DNA from: Paenibacillus agricola
GTDB taxonomy: Bacteria; Bacillota; Bacilli; Paenibacillales; NBRC-103111
Assembly (NCBI RefSeq): GCF_011440305.1
Contig: NZ_JAAOIW010000001.1
Location: 744,001 to 808,000 of the forward strand
Length of the DNA stretch: 64,000 nt
Reading direction: 5' to 3'
In this document: piece by piece, positions 35,255 through 43,750 of the stretch
Layout of the letters: every line of letters begins with the position of its first letter
Position numbering within the stretch: position 1 is the first letter of the stretch
Notes under the pieces: generated by a model
Database searches by the model: none
What the model was told of the DNA's origin: nothing
The model's input: only the letters and a program-made list of their open reading frames with translations
Made by a program: the position numbers and the translations under genes

Positions 35255-36238
35255 TTACCAAGCGTAAGCTTCCGGTGCTGGCTTGCCTGGACCTGGAAAG
35301 ATCTCGTTTAATTTGGCTAACGTATCGGCATCCAATTTAATTTCGACAGCTCGCAGCGTATCCTCAAATTGCTTTAAGGTTCTTGGTCCGATAATCGGCG
35401 CTGTCATCGCTGGGTGGGACAAGACCCACGCCAATGCGACATTGGCTTCGCCTTCTCCAAGCTCCTTGCACAGGGAGGAGAACTGCTCCAGCTGTGGACG
35501 GTGTTTTTCAATCGCTTGCGCCTGCTTGCCTGTCCTTGAATTGGCATCTGCATTTAATGCGTTGCCTCCAAGCAAACCGCCTGCCAAAGGGCTCCAGGCA
35601 ATAACGCCAATACCGTGGTATTCGGCTGCCGGCAGCACCTCCAGCTCAGGCTCGCGGCAGAACAGGCTATATTTGTGCTGCTCCGTAACAAGCCCAAGAA
35701 AATGGCGTTCCTTCGCTTTCGCTTGTGCCAAGGTTAAGTGCCAGCCCGCAAAGTTGCTAGAGCCGATATAATCGACAGTACCTTGCTGAACCAAAGCTTG
35801 AAAGGCATCCCATAGCTCGTCCCATGTAGCATTGCGTTCAATATGGTGCATTTGATAGAGCTCGATATGATCCGTTTGTAAACGCTTTAGTGAAGCCTCC
35901 AGATGGCGGCGAATTTTATAAAGGGATAACCCACGACCATGGTTGGGTCCATCATTAGCCTCTTCCATACCACCATATACCTTGGTTGCCAGCACAACCT
36001 TCTCCCGACGGTTGCCACCTTGGGCAAACCAGCGTCCAATAATTTCCTCTGTCCAGCCGCGATGCGCTTCGCCACCATATACGTTAGCTGTATCAAAAAA
36101 GTTAACGCCTGCATCCAAAGCTGCGTCCATAATGCGGAACGCTTCCTTTTCCTCAGTTGCAGGGCCAAAATTCATCGTACCCAAACAAAGACGGCTTACC
36201 TGCAATCCGGTTCTTCCTAAGAATGTATATTCCATCAT
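35255..36238 (-). CDS. Aldo/keto reductase
   Basis: A 327-residue NADPH-dependent oxidoreductase of the YhdN/GSP69 type. The catalytic tetrad is visible as Asp49 and Tyr54 (FFDTANVYGG), Lys86 (LATKVYG) and the His in YQMHHIER. The C terminus has SHPAMTAPIIGPRT, a cofactor-binding segment. AGAGGAG stands 8 bases before the first of two ATGs. It is a monocistronic gene by its surroundings. The substrate is unknown. Confidence 0.9.
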   Translation of the reverse strand: MMEYTFLGRTGLQVSRLCLGTMNFGPATEEKEAFRIMDAALDAGVNFFDTANVYGGEAHRGWTEEIIGRWFAQGGNRREKVVLATKVYGGMEEANDGPNHGRGLSLYKIRRHLEASLKRLQTDHIELYQMHHIERNATWDELWDAFQALVQQGTVDYIGSSNFAGWHLTLAQAKAKERHFLGLVTEQHKYSLFCREPELEVLPAAEYHGIGVIAWSPLAGGLLGGNALNADANSRTGKQAQAIEKHRPQLEQFSSLCKELGEGEANVALAWVLSHPAMTAPIIGPRTLKQFEDTLRAVEIKLDADTLAKLNEIFPGPGKPAPEAYAW

Positions 36239-36416
36239 TACTCAGCTCCTCTACCTATTTGAGTTACTCATTAAGCATAACCAATATCCACTAATAATGA
36301 AAGAACTGACCTTTTTTTCATCTAATAACCTTTTCTGCTATAGCTTACCTAGAGTTAAGTAGCAGCGTTCAGGTAAATAATCTATATAAGCTTAAAAAAG
36401 TTAGGAGGCTCCTGAT

Positions 36417-37277
36417 ATGCCAGATGAATTGGAAATTATTTTGCGTACGTTATTGTCCGTTGTTGCCTTGTTTTTCTTAACCAAGCTGTTAGGGAAAAGG
36501 CAGGTATCCCAGTTATCTTTATTTGAGTACATTACTGGTATTACGATTGGCAGTCTAGCCGCTTACGTTTCCTTGGAGCTGGATGCCATGTGGCATTTAG
36601 GCTTGATATCCATTGTGGTATGGGTTGCATTTTCATTAGGCATTGAATGGTTACAGCTAAAAAGCAAAACGATGCGAGACTTTGTTGACGGCAAAGCCAC
36701 GATACTCATTAAAGACGGCAAGGTCATGGATGATAATTTAAAAAAGGAAAGAATTACGACCGACGAACTGATGGAGCAATTACGAGCTAAACAGGCATTT
36801 AGCGTAGCCGATGTTGAATTTGCGCTTATTGAGCCTAGCGGTGAAATTAATGTGTTATTAACCCGGGAAAATCAACCGCTGACGCCCAAGCATCTTGGTA
36901 TTAAAGTTGCTCCCGAGCAGGAGCCCCAAGCCGTCATTATGGATGGAAAAATATTGAATGAGCCCTTGGCAACCATCGGATTAAGCAGACAATGGTTAAA
37001 TACCGAGCTGGAAAAATTAGGGATACCGGTTGAAAATGTTTTTCTCGGCCAAGTCGATTCCTATGGAAAGCTGTATGTCGATTTGTTTGATGATAAGCTG
37101 ATCGTAGCACTGCCGCAAGAAAGGCAGCTTTTATTCGCAACGTTAAAAAAATGTCAAGCCGACCTAACGCTGTTCGGGCTTACTACAGAAAATCAAAAAG
37201 CGAAGACCATGTACGAAAAAACATCAAACCAAATGGAGCAATTGATCAAAGATATGAAACCAATTTTATGCAGATAG
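36417..37277 (+). CDS. YetF-like membrane protein (DUF421)
   Basis: A 286-residue protein. Three membrane spans fill the first 80 residues (KLLGKRQVSQLSLFEYITGI is the family hallmark), and a cytoplasmic alpha/beta domain follows (about 90-235). Family members in Bacillus (YetF, YdfS, YrbG, YkjA) are linked to spores, but the biochemical role is uncertain. GGAGG is present 8 bases before the ATG. The YitT-like gene follows in the same direction. Confidence 0.85.
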   Translation: MPDELEIILRTLLSVVALFFLTKLLGKRQVSQLSLFEYITGITIGSLAAYVSLELDAMWHLGLISIVVWVAFSLGIEWLQLKSKTMRDFVDGKATILIKDGKVMDDNLKKERITTDELMEQLRAKQAFSVADVEFALIEPSGEINVLLTRENQPLTPKHLGIKVAPEQEPQAVIMDGKILNEPLATIGLSRQWLNTELEKLGIPVENVFLGQVDSYGKLYVDLFDDKLIVALPQERQLLFATLKKCQADLTLFGLTTENQKAKTMYEKTSNQMEQLIKDMKPILCR

Positions 37278-37348
37278 AAATCAGATAGCAATAAATGGAT
37301 AATCACGCATATAATCAGACATGCCTTATTTGTTGGGAGCTGTTTGAT

Positions 37349-37933
37349 GTGCTGACCTTACCCAAATTCACTGCTATTGTAGTGGGGAGTATCCTTATTG
37401 CTATCGGTATTAATTTTTTTCTGGTTCCGCATAGAGTGCTCGATGGTGGCGTCATTGGCATTTCGTTAATTATTAATTATTTATTTGATGCGAAAATCGG
37501 GCTTGTCATTATCGCCTGCAGCATCCCCATATTTATCGTAGCTTGGTTCCATAATCGCCCCATCTTTTACGACAGCCTGGCGGGTATGATTATATCATCC
37601 CTGATCATCGATTTTTTAGCACCATTCCAATACTATTTTCTATATTATGTGGAGCTGACCTCCATATCCAGTGCTATTATTGGCGGCATGATCGCCGGAA
37701 CTGGATTTGGAGTCATGCTAAGATATGAAACAAGTACGGGTGGGATTGATCTATTGGCACAATTTCTTTCCAAATATATTTCCGTTAATGTGGGAATTAT
37801 TTTGTTCGTGATGGATGCACTCATTATTGGAGTTGGTGTCTTATTGCTCTCCGGCGATACATTAATGCTATCCGTGCTGACCATTATTGCGGGAGGTGTC
37901 GCGACCGGCCTTTGTAACCTCAAAAAAGTTTAA
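37349..37933 (+). CDS. YitT-family membrane protein without the DUF2179 domain
   Basis: About 194 residues with five membrane spans (LVPHRVLDGGVIGISLII, STGGIDLLAQFLSKY). Family proteins usually carry an extra cytoplasmic DUF2179 domain, absent here, so this is a short version. The frame is open from 37295, but that ATG has no ribosome site; the GTG at 37349 has GGGAG 9 bases ahead. The stop codon overlaps the stop of the minus-strand LarA-like gene, and no terminator lies between them. Confidence 0.8.
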   Translation: MLTLPKFTAIVVGSILIAIGINFFLVPHRVLDGGVIGISLIINYLFDAKIGLVIIACSIPIFIVAWFHNRPIFYDSLAGMIISSLIIDFLAPFQYYFLYYVELTSISSAIIGGMIAGTGFGVMLRYETSTGGIDLLAQFLSKYISVNVGIILFVMDALIIGVGVLLLSGDTLMLSVLTIIAGGVATGLCNLKKV

Positions 37934-39198
37934 TGAACTTCCGCCATTTGTGGCAGATAGCCCAATTCGTCAAATTGCAGATATTCAGGCTCGCTAATGA
38001 TCTCAATATTAGCCTGCTGCATAATTTCAGGGACTAGTATCTCCGAAACATACGCATACTTTAGATGTAATGTGTTAGGGATACGCACGATTCGCGCTTT
38101 AGCTGCCTCTACTCCCCAGGTGCAGCGCAAGGCTACTTGCAATGCTTCCCGGTCATTATCAATAACTAGCGGAATCATGCCGCGCATAATAAAAGAGCTG
38201 GTAATCACGTTTTCATTCATCGTTTTGAGATCGATTTTATCGAACAGTCGGCGTGTTGTAAGATCAGCTAGCCCTATGCCTAAAGCATTGCCATGTGAAG
38301 GCTCACTTAAATCACTGGCAATGATATATTTGATGATGGGGCTCGTTAATTCAGCCTCTCCCAATATCCGCATGCGCCCAATAATATTGGTATCAAAGCC
38401 GGTGCCACTATAATTTTTGCCGATTTCATCCACAAACAATACATCAATCTCATCAACAGGCAGCTTGGGCATAAGGCTTTTTGATATTTTTAATAGCTCA
38501 CGTTCACGTTCTGCAATCCGTTTGGGCTCAATCGCTTCGATAATTGCCGTTTGGTCAAATGCATTTTCCACGATGCCTAATCCGAATAGCACATTTAGTT
38601 TATCCAATGTGACTTGAGCAACATCCGGCATTTTATCACGAATTCCATGAATGCCGTAAGAATGCAGCAGCAATGCCTGCTTATGCTTGCCAATGCCGAT
38701 TGCTGCCATTTTCATTAAGCCGCTCTCAATCCATTGCGAGGATTTGAAATCGGTATGGACCTTAATCCTTGCAACTACAATGACTCCATCACTGGCCAAT
38801 ACGTTGTTATCCGCATAAACGGCAAGACCTTCGGCGGTTTCACCGATCTGGGTAACCTCCATTGAGGATAAGATCGGCGCTCCACAGTATTCCTCAGTAA
38901 CTCCCAAGCTATGCAGCACCTCAACCTGCCCTTCGGCGGTCGCTCCTCCATGGCTGCCCATTGTCGGAATAATGCGCGGCTCTGCTCCAAGCTTTCTCAA
39001 TTCTCTAACCAAATTTTTAATAATCAAAGCAATATTGTTAATTCCCCGGCTGCCTGCCGTAATCGCTACGGTCATGCCCGGCTTGACCTGGTCAGCTAAC
39101 CGAATGGCTTCCATCTGCTGGCTGATTTCAGCTTCGATATCATCGATCCTCGGACCCTCGAAATGCTGCTTCACCTTAACGAACCTAGGTAGTTGCAT
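37930..39198 (-). CDS. LarA-like (DUF2088) protein of the acid-sugar operon
   Basis: A 422-residue protein. AGSRGINN, IPTMGSHGGAT, RIKVHTDF and GLMKMAAIGIGKHKQ mark the lactate-racemase domain; the Lys and His of the last motif are candidates for cofactor binding. The ATG at 39198 has AGGAGG 9 bases ahead; the open frame upstream is not supported. It is the last gene of an operon with a PdxA2-like dehydrogenase and a DUF1537 kinase, so it may epimerise a four-carbon hydroxy acid before phosphorylation. It is a different subfamily from the LarA-like protein at 1-582. Confidence 0.8.
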   Translation of the reverse strand: MQLPRFVKVKQHFEGPRIDDIEAEISQQMEAIRLADQVKPGMTVAITAGSRGINNIALIIKNLVRELRKLGAEPRIIPTMGSHGGATAEGQVEVLHSLGVTEEYCGAPILSSMEVTQIGETAEGLAVYADNNVLASDGVIVVARIKVHTDFKSSQWIESGLMKMAAIGIGKHKQALLLHSYGIHGIRDKMPDVAQVTLDKLNVLFGLGIVENAFDQTAIIEAIEPKRIAERERELLKISKSLMPKLPVDEIDVLFVDEIGKNYSGTGFDTNIIGRMRILGEAELTSPIIKYIIASDLSEPSHGNALGIGLADLTTRRLFDKIDLKTMNENVITSSFIMRGMIPLVIDNDREALQVALRCTWGVEAAKARIVRIPNTLHLKYAYVSEILVPEIMQQANIEIISEPEYLQFDELGYLPQMAEVH

Positions 39199-39216
39199 GG
39201 GTGGTTTCCTCCTAAT

Positions 39217-39248
39217 AGTTTTCGTAGAAAACTTACTTCGTAAACGAT
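39217..39248. repeat. Palindromic repeat element before the LarA-like gene
   Basis: AGTTTTCGTAGAAAACT is a 7-3-7 palindrome, followed by TACTTCGTAAACGATT. It sits just ahead of the ribosome site of the LarA-like gene. Two longer relatives lie at 55655-55727, ahead of another minus-strand gene. Confidence 0.7.
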
Positions 39249-40240
39249 TATCGTTGTGGTGCCAATTCAATGCCCTGACGAATAGCCTCCAATAGACTAT
39301 TCTCATCAGCTATCCCTGTTCCAGCAATATCAAAAGCGGTACCATGATCTACACTTGTTCTTATAATAGGAAGGCCTACCGTGATATTGACGCCGGCATC
39401 CAGCCCAAGCACTTTAATCGGGCCATGCCCTTGGTCGTGGTACATCGCTACCACAATATCATAATCACCACGTACCGCGAGGAAAAAAAGTGTGTCGGCA
39501 GGCAGCGGCCCAACAACATCAATGCCTTCCGACTTCGCGCGTTCGACAGCAGGGACGATAACTGCGTCCTCCTCCCCGTAGCCGAATAGCCCATTCTCGC
39601 CAGCGTGGGGATTAATACCACACACACAAATTCGCGGCTGTGGATTGCCTGCCTTGAGCAAGGTTTCATGCGCCATCTTAATAACGGAATAAACACGCTC
39701 AGCGGTTATCGATTTCACGGCATCTATCAACCCCAGATGAGTGGTCACATGAATAACCTTAAGCTTGGGCGAGCTTAGCATCATCGCGTAATCATCCGTT
39801 CCTGTTAGCGTAGCAAGAATTTCGGTATGGCCCGGATAATGATGGCCTCCCTTTTGCAGCGCCTCTTTGTTCAGTGGAGCCGTACATATCGCATCGATCA
39901 GGTCTTGCTTCGCAAGCTCAATCGATTTCTCCAAAAAGCGGAAGGCTGCGTTACCTGCTTCAGCGGAAACTTTTCCGTAAGCCAAGCTTTCCGGTAACAG
40001 ATCCAAATCGAGGCAATTCACAACACCAGCTTCATCAAGCAGTTGGTCTGGCGCCGATATGGTATGAACACGCAGGCCGGTCTTGAGAAATTGCTCCGCT
40101 CTCGTTAAAAATTTGGCATCGCCGATCACTACCGCTTTACAAGTCTCATAGACAATAGGGTCTTTTAAGGCTTTCATAATAATTTCCGGTCCGACGCCTG
40201 CCGCGTCACCCATTGTAATGCCGATTATCGGTCTGTTCAT
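39248..40240 (-). CDS. pdxA2: PdxA2-like 4-phospho-threonate/erythronate dehydrogenase
   Basis: A 330-residue member of the PdxA family. GITMGDAAGVGPEI, YPGHTEIL, and MYHDQGHGPIK with metal-ligand histidines are present. PdxA itself works in vitamin B6 synthesis, but a copy next to a DUF1537 kinase is known to oxidise and decarboxylate 4-phospho-D-threonate or erythronate to dihydroxyacetone phosphate (published family work). Its ATG overlaps the kinase stop by 4 bases, which supports the catabolic role. Confidence 0.85.
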   Translation of the reverse strand: MNRPIIGITMGDAAGVGPEIIMKALKDPIVYETCKAVVIGDAKFLTRAEQFLKTGLRVHTISAPDQLLDEAGVVNCLDLDLLPESLAYGKVSAEAGNAAFRFLEKSIELAKQDLIDAICTAPLNKEALQKGGHHYPGHTEILATLTGTDDYAMMLSSPKLKVIHVTTHLGLIDAVKSITAERVYSVIKMAHETLLKAGNPQPRICVCGINPHAGENGLFGYGEEDAVIVPAVERAKSEGIDVVGPLPADTLFFLAVRGDYDIVVAMYHDQGHGPIKVLGLDAGVNITVGLPIIRTSVDHGTAFDIAGTGIADENSLLEAIRQGIELAPQR

Positions 40241-41610
40241 AGTTGGCTCCTTTTAAGTTTGATCGCTTGTGCTGCATGCAGCAGCGAATTGGGATTACCA
40301 AAAGCGCCTGCTTTGGTGACTAGCGGAACGCTCAAGCTTCCTTCCGCAACACAAAGCGGCAAGCCCTCTTCCACTTCCCCGATAATTCTGAGGCGGGCAA
40401 TATTCAAATGCGTGCAGGTCGAGTAGGCGATATCTCCACCCGTTAAAACGGCACCTGCAAGCGCTTCGTTTGTGATGATGGCAGCCGCTAATCGGCCGAT
40501 TCCATCTGCAATTTGATCGCCGCCCTGCATCACGCTTAAGCCCGCTTTCTGCAAATATTCGGCGACTTGCGACTTCGCAGCTTGCGAGATGTCCGTCGTA
40601 AGAACAAGATCCTCGCCCGAAGCAATCATTTGCCTCGCTTCTTGCGTAAGCTCTGCCATTTCCTCAGCGCTTGTTCCGAGCAAAAGGAGCGGGTCAATAA
40701 CAAGCGTGCGAAAGCCGTGCTGCTTCAGCGTCTCTACCTGTAGCCGCGTAGTCTGGCTAACGCTCCCAGCCGCGACTAGTACAGGAGCGGCGGCTTGCTC
40801 GCTCTTCGCGGGAGCGGGCTGACCCAGCGGTGCCGACCGATCGGACTGCGGCGCGGCTTGGACCGGCACCGGCCGTTGGCTGGGCGGTGTAGGTAGAAAG
40901 CCGAGCAGTGGATAGCGATTAGCAAGCGCTTCCGCCAGTCCGGCAGAACCAACCCACAGCACTCGCATCTGCGTTTGTGCTTGTGAGAACAGCGCGGCGA
41001 TGATCGCCAAATCGCCATCGGTTGCGCTATCGGCAACAACTATGCGTTTGCCTTGCTGGAGGAGCAGGTTGAGCTGCTCCTCCAGCTTGCCGCTGCGAAC
41101 TGCGCGGATCCCCACCTCGCCAACGGGCAGCGAGGTTTGTTCATGAATTAACGCAGAAATTTGCGAATTCGTGACGGGAAACTTCGGATCGCGTGAAATT
41201 TCACTATCCTCCAGCAATTGATCGTGTAGCAGCTGGTAGCCGCCCACGGTCCATCTTGCCTTCTGTGGGTAAGCAGGAGCTACCACCGCCAAATCGAATT
41301 TCCCGGAGTCGAGCATAGCCTCGATCTCTTTGCCGATATTTCCGCGAAGGGTAGAATCGATTTTTTTCATAATCACTTGAAATTTACTGAATTCAATCGT
41401 TGACAGCAGCTGGGTCCATTTAGAATATGCCTCGTCAGGTAAAAGCGAACGGCTTTCGACATTAATGACAACAGCAATTCCTGACACATCTGGATCAATC
41501 GTCTGCTTATCATCGATGCAAACAACTGTGGGAATCCCGCGTTTGGCAAACTGTACACCGGAATCGTTCGCCCCGGTTAAATCGTCAGAAAGAATGATGA
41601 TATTATCCAC
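40237..41610 (-). CDS. Four-carbon acid-sugar kinase (DUF1537)
   Basis: A 457-residue kinase. The N-terminal IILSDDLTGANDSGVQFA is the DUF1537 signature, and the C-terminal nucleotide-binding domain includes VLTGGDIAYSTC. Family members (DtnK, OtnK, DenK) phosphorylate D-threonate, erythronate or a related acid. A Pro/Gln/Ala-rich linker near 245-275 joins the domains. The GTG start has AAGGTGG 6 bases before it. It is the first gene of the operon and has a promoter and operator candidate upstream. Confidence 0.88.
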   Translation of the reverse strand: MDNIIILSDDLTGANDSGVQFAKRGIPTVVCIDDKQTIDPDVSGIAVVINVESRSLLPDEAYSKWTQLLSTIEFSKFQVIMKKIDSTLRGNIGKEIEAMLDSGKFDLAVVAPAYPQKARWTVGGYQLLHDQLLEDSEISRDPKFPVTNSQISALIHEQTSLPVGEVGIRAVRSGKLEEQLNLLLQQGKRIVVADSATDGDLAIIAALFSQAQTQMRVLWVGSAGLAEALANRYPLLGFLPTPPSQRPVPVQAAPQSDRSAPLGQPAPAKSEQAAAPVLVAAGSVSQTTRLQVETLKQHGFRTLVIDPLLLLGTSAEEMAELTQEARQMIASGEDLVLTTDISQAAKSQVAEYLQKAGLSVMQGGDQIADGIGRLAAAIITNEALAGAVLTGGDIAYSTCTHLNIARLRIIGEVEEGLPLCVAEGSLSVPLVTKAGAFGNPNSLLHAAQAIKLKRSQL

Positions 41611-41642
41611 TTTGTGTCCACCTTACTTACTAATTTATATGT

Positions 41643-41672
41643 ATTTTATCAAATTCACGTTTCAATAATCAA
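41643..41672 (-). promoter_or_regulatory. Candidate sigma-A promoter of the acid-sugar operon
   Basis: On the minus strand TTGATT (41672-41667) and TAAAAT (41648-41643) are separated by 18 bases. I see no -24/-12 sigma-54 signature (TGGCAC with TTGC) in this gap, in agreement with the regulator lacking the sigma-54 contact motif. Confidence 0.5.
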
Positions 41673-41691
41673 CATCAATACTGATTGATTA

Positions 41692-41708
41692 TGTTTCATA
41701 ATGAAACA
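41692..41708. promoter_or_regulatory. Palindromic operator candidate
   Basis: TGTTTCATAATGAAACA is a perfect 8-1-8 palindrome. It lies 19 bases upstream of the -35 element above, where an activator would bind. The regulator encoded right behind it (41735-43543) has a Fis-type helix-turn-helix that could recognise it. Confidence 0.55.
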
Positions 41709-41734
41709 CTTTTCTCAAATGTGTCATCAGTTTT

Positions 41735-43543
41735 TCATCGCCCTTCTTGATTTAGCCGCCTCCACAGCGTAGTTCGGTTCATCCCCAGCCTTTTTGCTGT
41801 TGTTGACTGGTTGAAGCCCTCCTGCTCAAGCACATACCGAATAATATCATCCTCAATTTCTTCAAGTGTTCTTGAAGCACCGACAAGCTGCTCCATACTA
41901 CGGATAGCTGGTTCATCGGTCAATAGCAACAAGCCATCCAATATCGGGCTTACCTGCTGAATCGTTATAAATGAGCCCTCGCATGCTTCAACAACCCGTT
42001 TAAGCACCTGCTGCAGCTCACTAAAGTTACCCGGCCATGGATAAGTACGCAGCTTGCTCAGCGCATCCGGCTTGATGCCGAGCACCTGTTTGCCTAATGT
42101 ACGGTTCATTTCTGCCAAATACCAGAAGATGAAATGATCCAGATCATCGACAAGCTGGCGAAGTGGCGGTAGCTGGATCGTGTAAATTTGCAGCATGACT
42201 AACAGCTGCAGGTCGAATTCTCCTTGCTTTACCTGCAGCTGTAAATCAGCCGGTGTAGAAGCGATAAAGCGAAATGCTGGCTTGGCTTCATTTTCAAGCG
42301 CAGCATGGTTAGCTTGTAGCGCAGCAGCAAGCTTGCGTTGAACAGGGAGGAGCAGCAGCTCGACCTGGTGGATGTGCAGCGTTCCCGAAGCAGCACGCTG
42401 CAGCAGCCCCTCAGCTTCTTGCCCCGGATCGCCAAACAGCAGGTGCTCCTGCCGCTCGGACGCAAGAGCACCTGCATGGAAACTTACATATGGCCCTTCC
42501 TGATAAGGGCTTTCATTATGGATCGCTTCCGCCAGCGTTCTTTTCCCTGTGCCCGTCTCGCCGGTAATCAGGATCGGCTCCAACCGTTTACTCCAGCGCT
42601 TCGCCTTGTCCATATAAGTTTCATTGATATAATCGGTCTGCACAAACTGCTGAAATTGCCCCTGAGGCAATGAAAGCCGGTTCTCTTTTATTCTCCTATG
42701 CTGCCTGTCCAGCTTCTCAATCGTTGGCCCGTCATACAGCTCATATAGGGCAGCGAGTCCGCTTTGATTTTTTAAATGATGCACTAACTGCACCCGAAGC
42801 TCGCCCGCTGTATTGGCGCTTAGCCCTGTCCATGCCAAGCCCATAGCGGCCTCTGCCGTAATACCTAGCTGTGTAGCTGCATAGAAGTTGCAAAAGCTAA
42901 CCAGTCCGTTCGTATCAACACCTATGACTCCGTGCTGCAGTGAATTAAGCATCGATTTCATTAATGCCGTACTCCCATTATCCATCCTGCTCTGCTTCGC
43001 TATCCGCTCCGCTTGCGCTAACGCCTCCAATAATGCCTCACGGCCTGAGGTAATAAGTACGGCCCGCACCCCGGCTTTTTCAGCCATCGACACGGTTACC
43101 ACATCGCCAATAACCAAATCAATACCAAGCGATTTGGCCTTATCCACTGCGTTTTCGGCTTCCTTCTCTTGATGAATAATGAAGGTTGTCACCTGAATAT
43201 CCAGCAATTCAGCGATCGTATCAACGCCAGCGACAATATTAGGAAATCCAATGATTCCAATCTTCCCTCGATACCCCTTCACAAAGGTCAATGAACGCAA
43301 TATATCGTAACCGTTGACTGTAATTTCAACCACCGGAAGCCGCACATGCTCACGGATGAGCTGGGCGGTTCCACCCCGGCTTATAATAACATCATAACCA
43401 TTCTGCTCCGCCGCTTGGGCTACATCTAAGCCTAGCCTCAAGTCGCCAACCTCTGCATAAACCTCATAGGCATCAGCACGCGGCAAATCCTCAAGTAGAT
43501 CTTTCATTCCCCGATAAGGGGCAATCAGTAAAAATTTCAACAT
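41735..43543 (-). CDS. PrpR-like transcriptional regulator with degenerate AAA+ domain
   Basis: A 602-residue regulator. Residues 1-180 are a PrpR_N sensor domain (IISRGGTAQLI), 195-290 a PAS-like domain, 320-520 an AAA+ domain and about 565-602 a Fis-type helix-turn-helix (TTAKRLGMNRTTLWRRL). Walker A is intact (GETGTGK, 328-334). The GAFTGA loop that touches sigma-54 is missing (GDPGQEAEGLL there), and Walker B has HIHQ instead of the LDE core. It therefore probably works with the main sigma factor, as TyrR does. The ATG at 43543 has GGAGG 8 bases ahead. It stands upstream of the acid-sugar operon on the same strand and probably controls it. Confidence 0.85.
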   Translation of the reverse strand: MLKFLLIAPYRGMKDLLEDLPRADAYEVYAEVGDLRLGLDVAQAAEQNGYDVIISRGGTAQLIREHVRLPVVEITVNGYDILRSLTFVKGYRGKIGIIGFPNIVAGVDTIAELLDIQVTTFIIHQEKEAENAVDKAKSLGIDLVIGDVVTVSMAEKAGVRAVLITSGREALLEALAQAERIAKQSRMDNGSTALMKSMLNSLQHGVIGVDTNGLVSFCNFYAATQLGITAEAAMGLAWTGLSANTAGELRVQLVHHLKNQSGLAALYELYDGPTIEKLDRQHRRIKENRLSLPQGQFQQFVQTDYINETYMDKAKRWSKRLEPILITGETGTGKRTLAEAIHNESPYQEGPYVSFHAGALASERQEHLLFGDPGQEAEGLLQRAASGTLHIHQVELLLLPVQRKLAAALQANHAALENEAKPAFRFIASTPADLQLQVKQGEFDLQLLVMLQIYTIQLPPLRQLVDDLDHFIFWYLAEMNRTLGKQVLGIKPDALSKLRTYPWPGNFSELQQVLKRVVEACEGSFITIQQVSPILDGLLLLTDEPAIRSMEQLVGASRTLEEIEDDIIRYVLEQEGFNQSTTAKRLGMNRTTLWRRLNQEGR

Positions 43544-43647
43544 GATAGTTCCTCCACGATTCAAAAAGCGACACTTAAAATAAACCTTTAAGAAAAACGC
43601 CACTTAATGTTGCAAATTTCATCACATTGATTATACCGCATTTACAG

Positions 43648-43682
43648 AAAAAAACCGACCCTCTTGTTAAGAGCAAGGTCGG
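43648..43682 (-). terminator. Terminator after the GHL6-type glycosidase gene
   Basis: CCGACC and GGTCGG pair around an inner CTCTT/AAGAG hairpin. On the minus strand seven T follow. It closes the long catabolic operon ending at 43751. Confidence 0.88.
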
Positions 43683-43750
43683 AAATGCCTATAAAGATTC
43701 AAGACCAGACCCAATTGAAGCTCAAGCCCTCTCTACCTCTGGCTTTTTCA

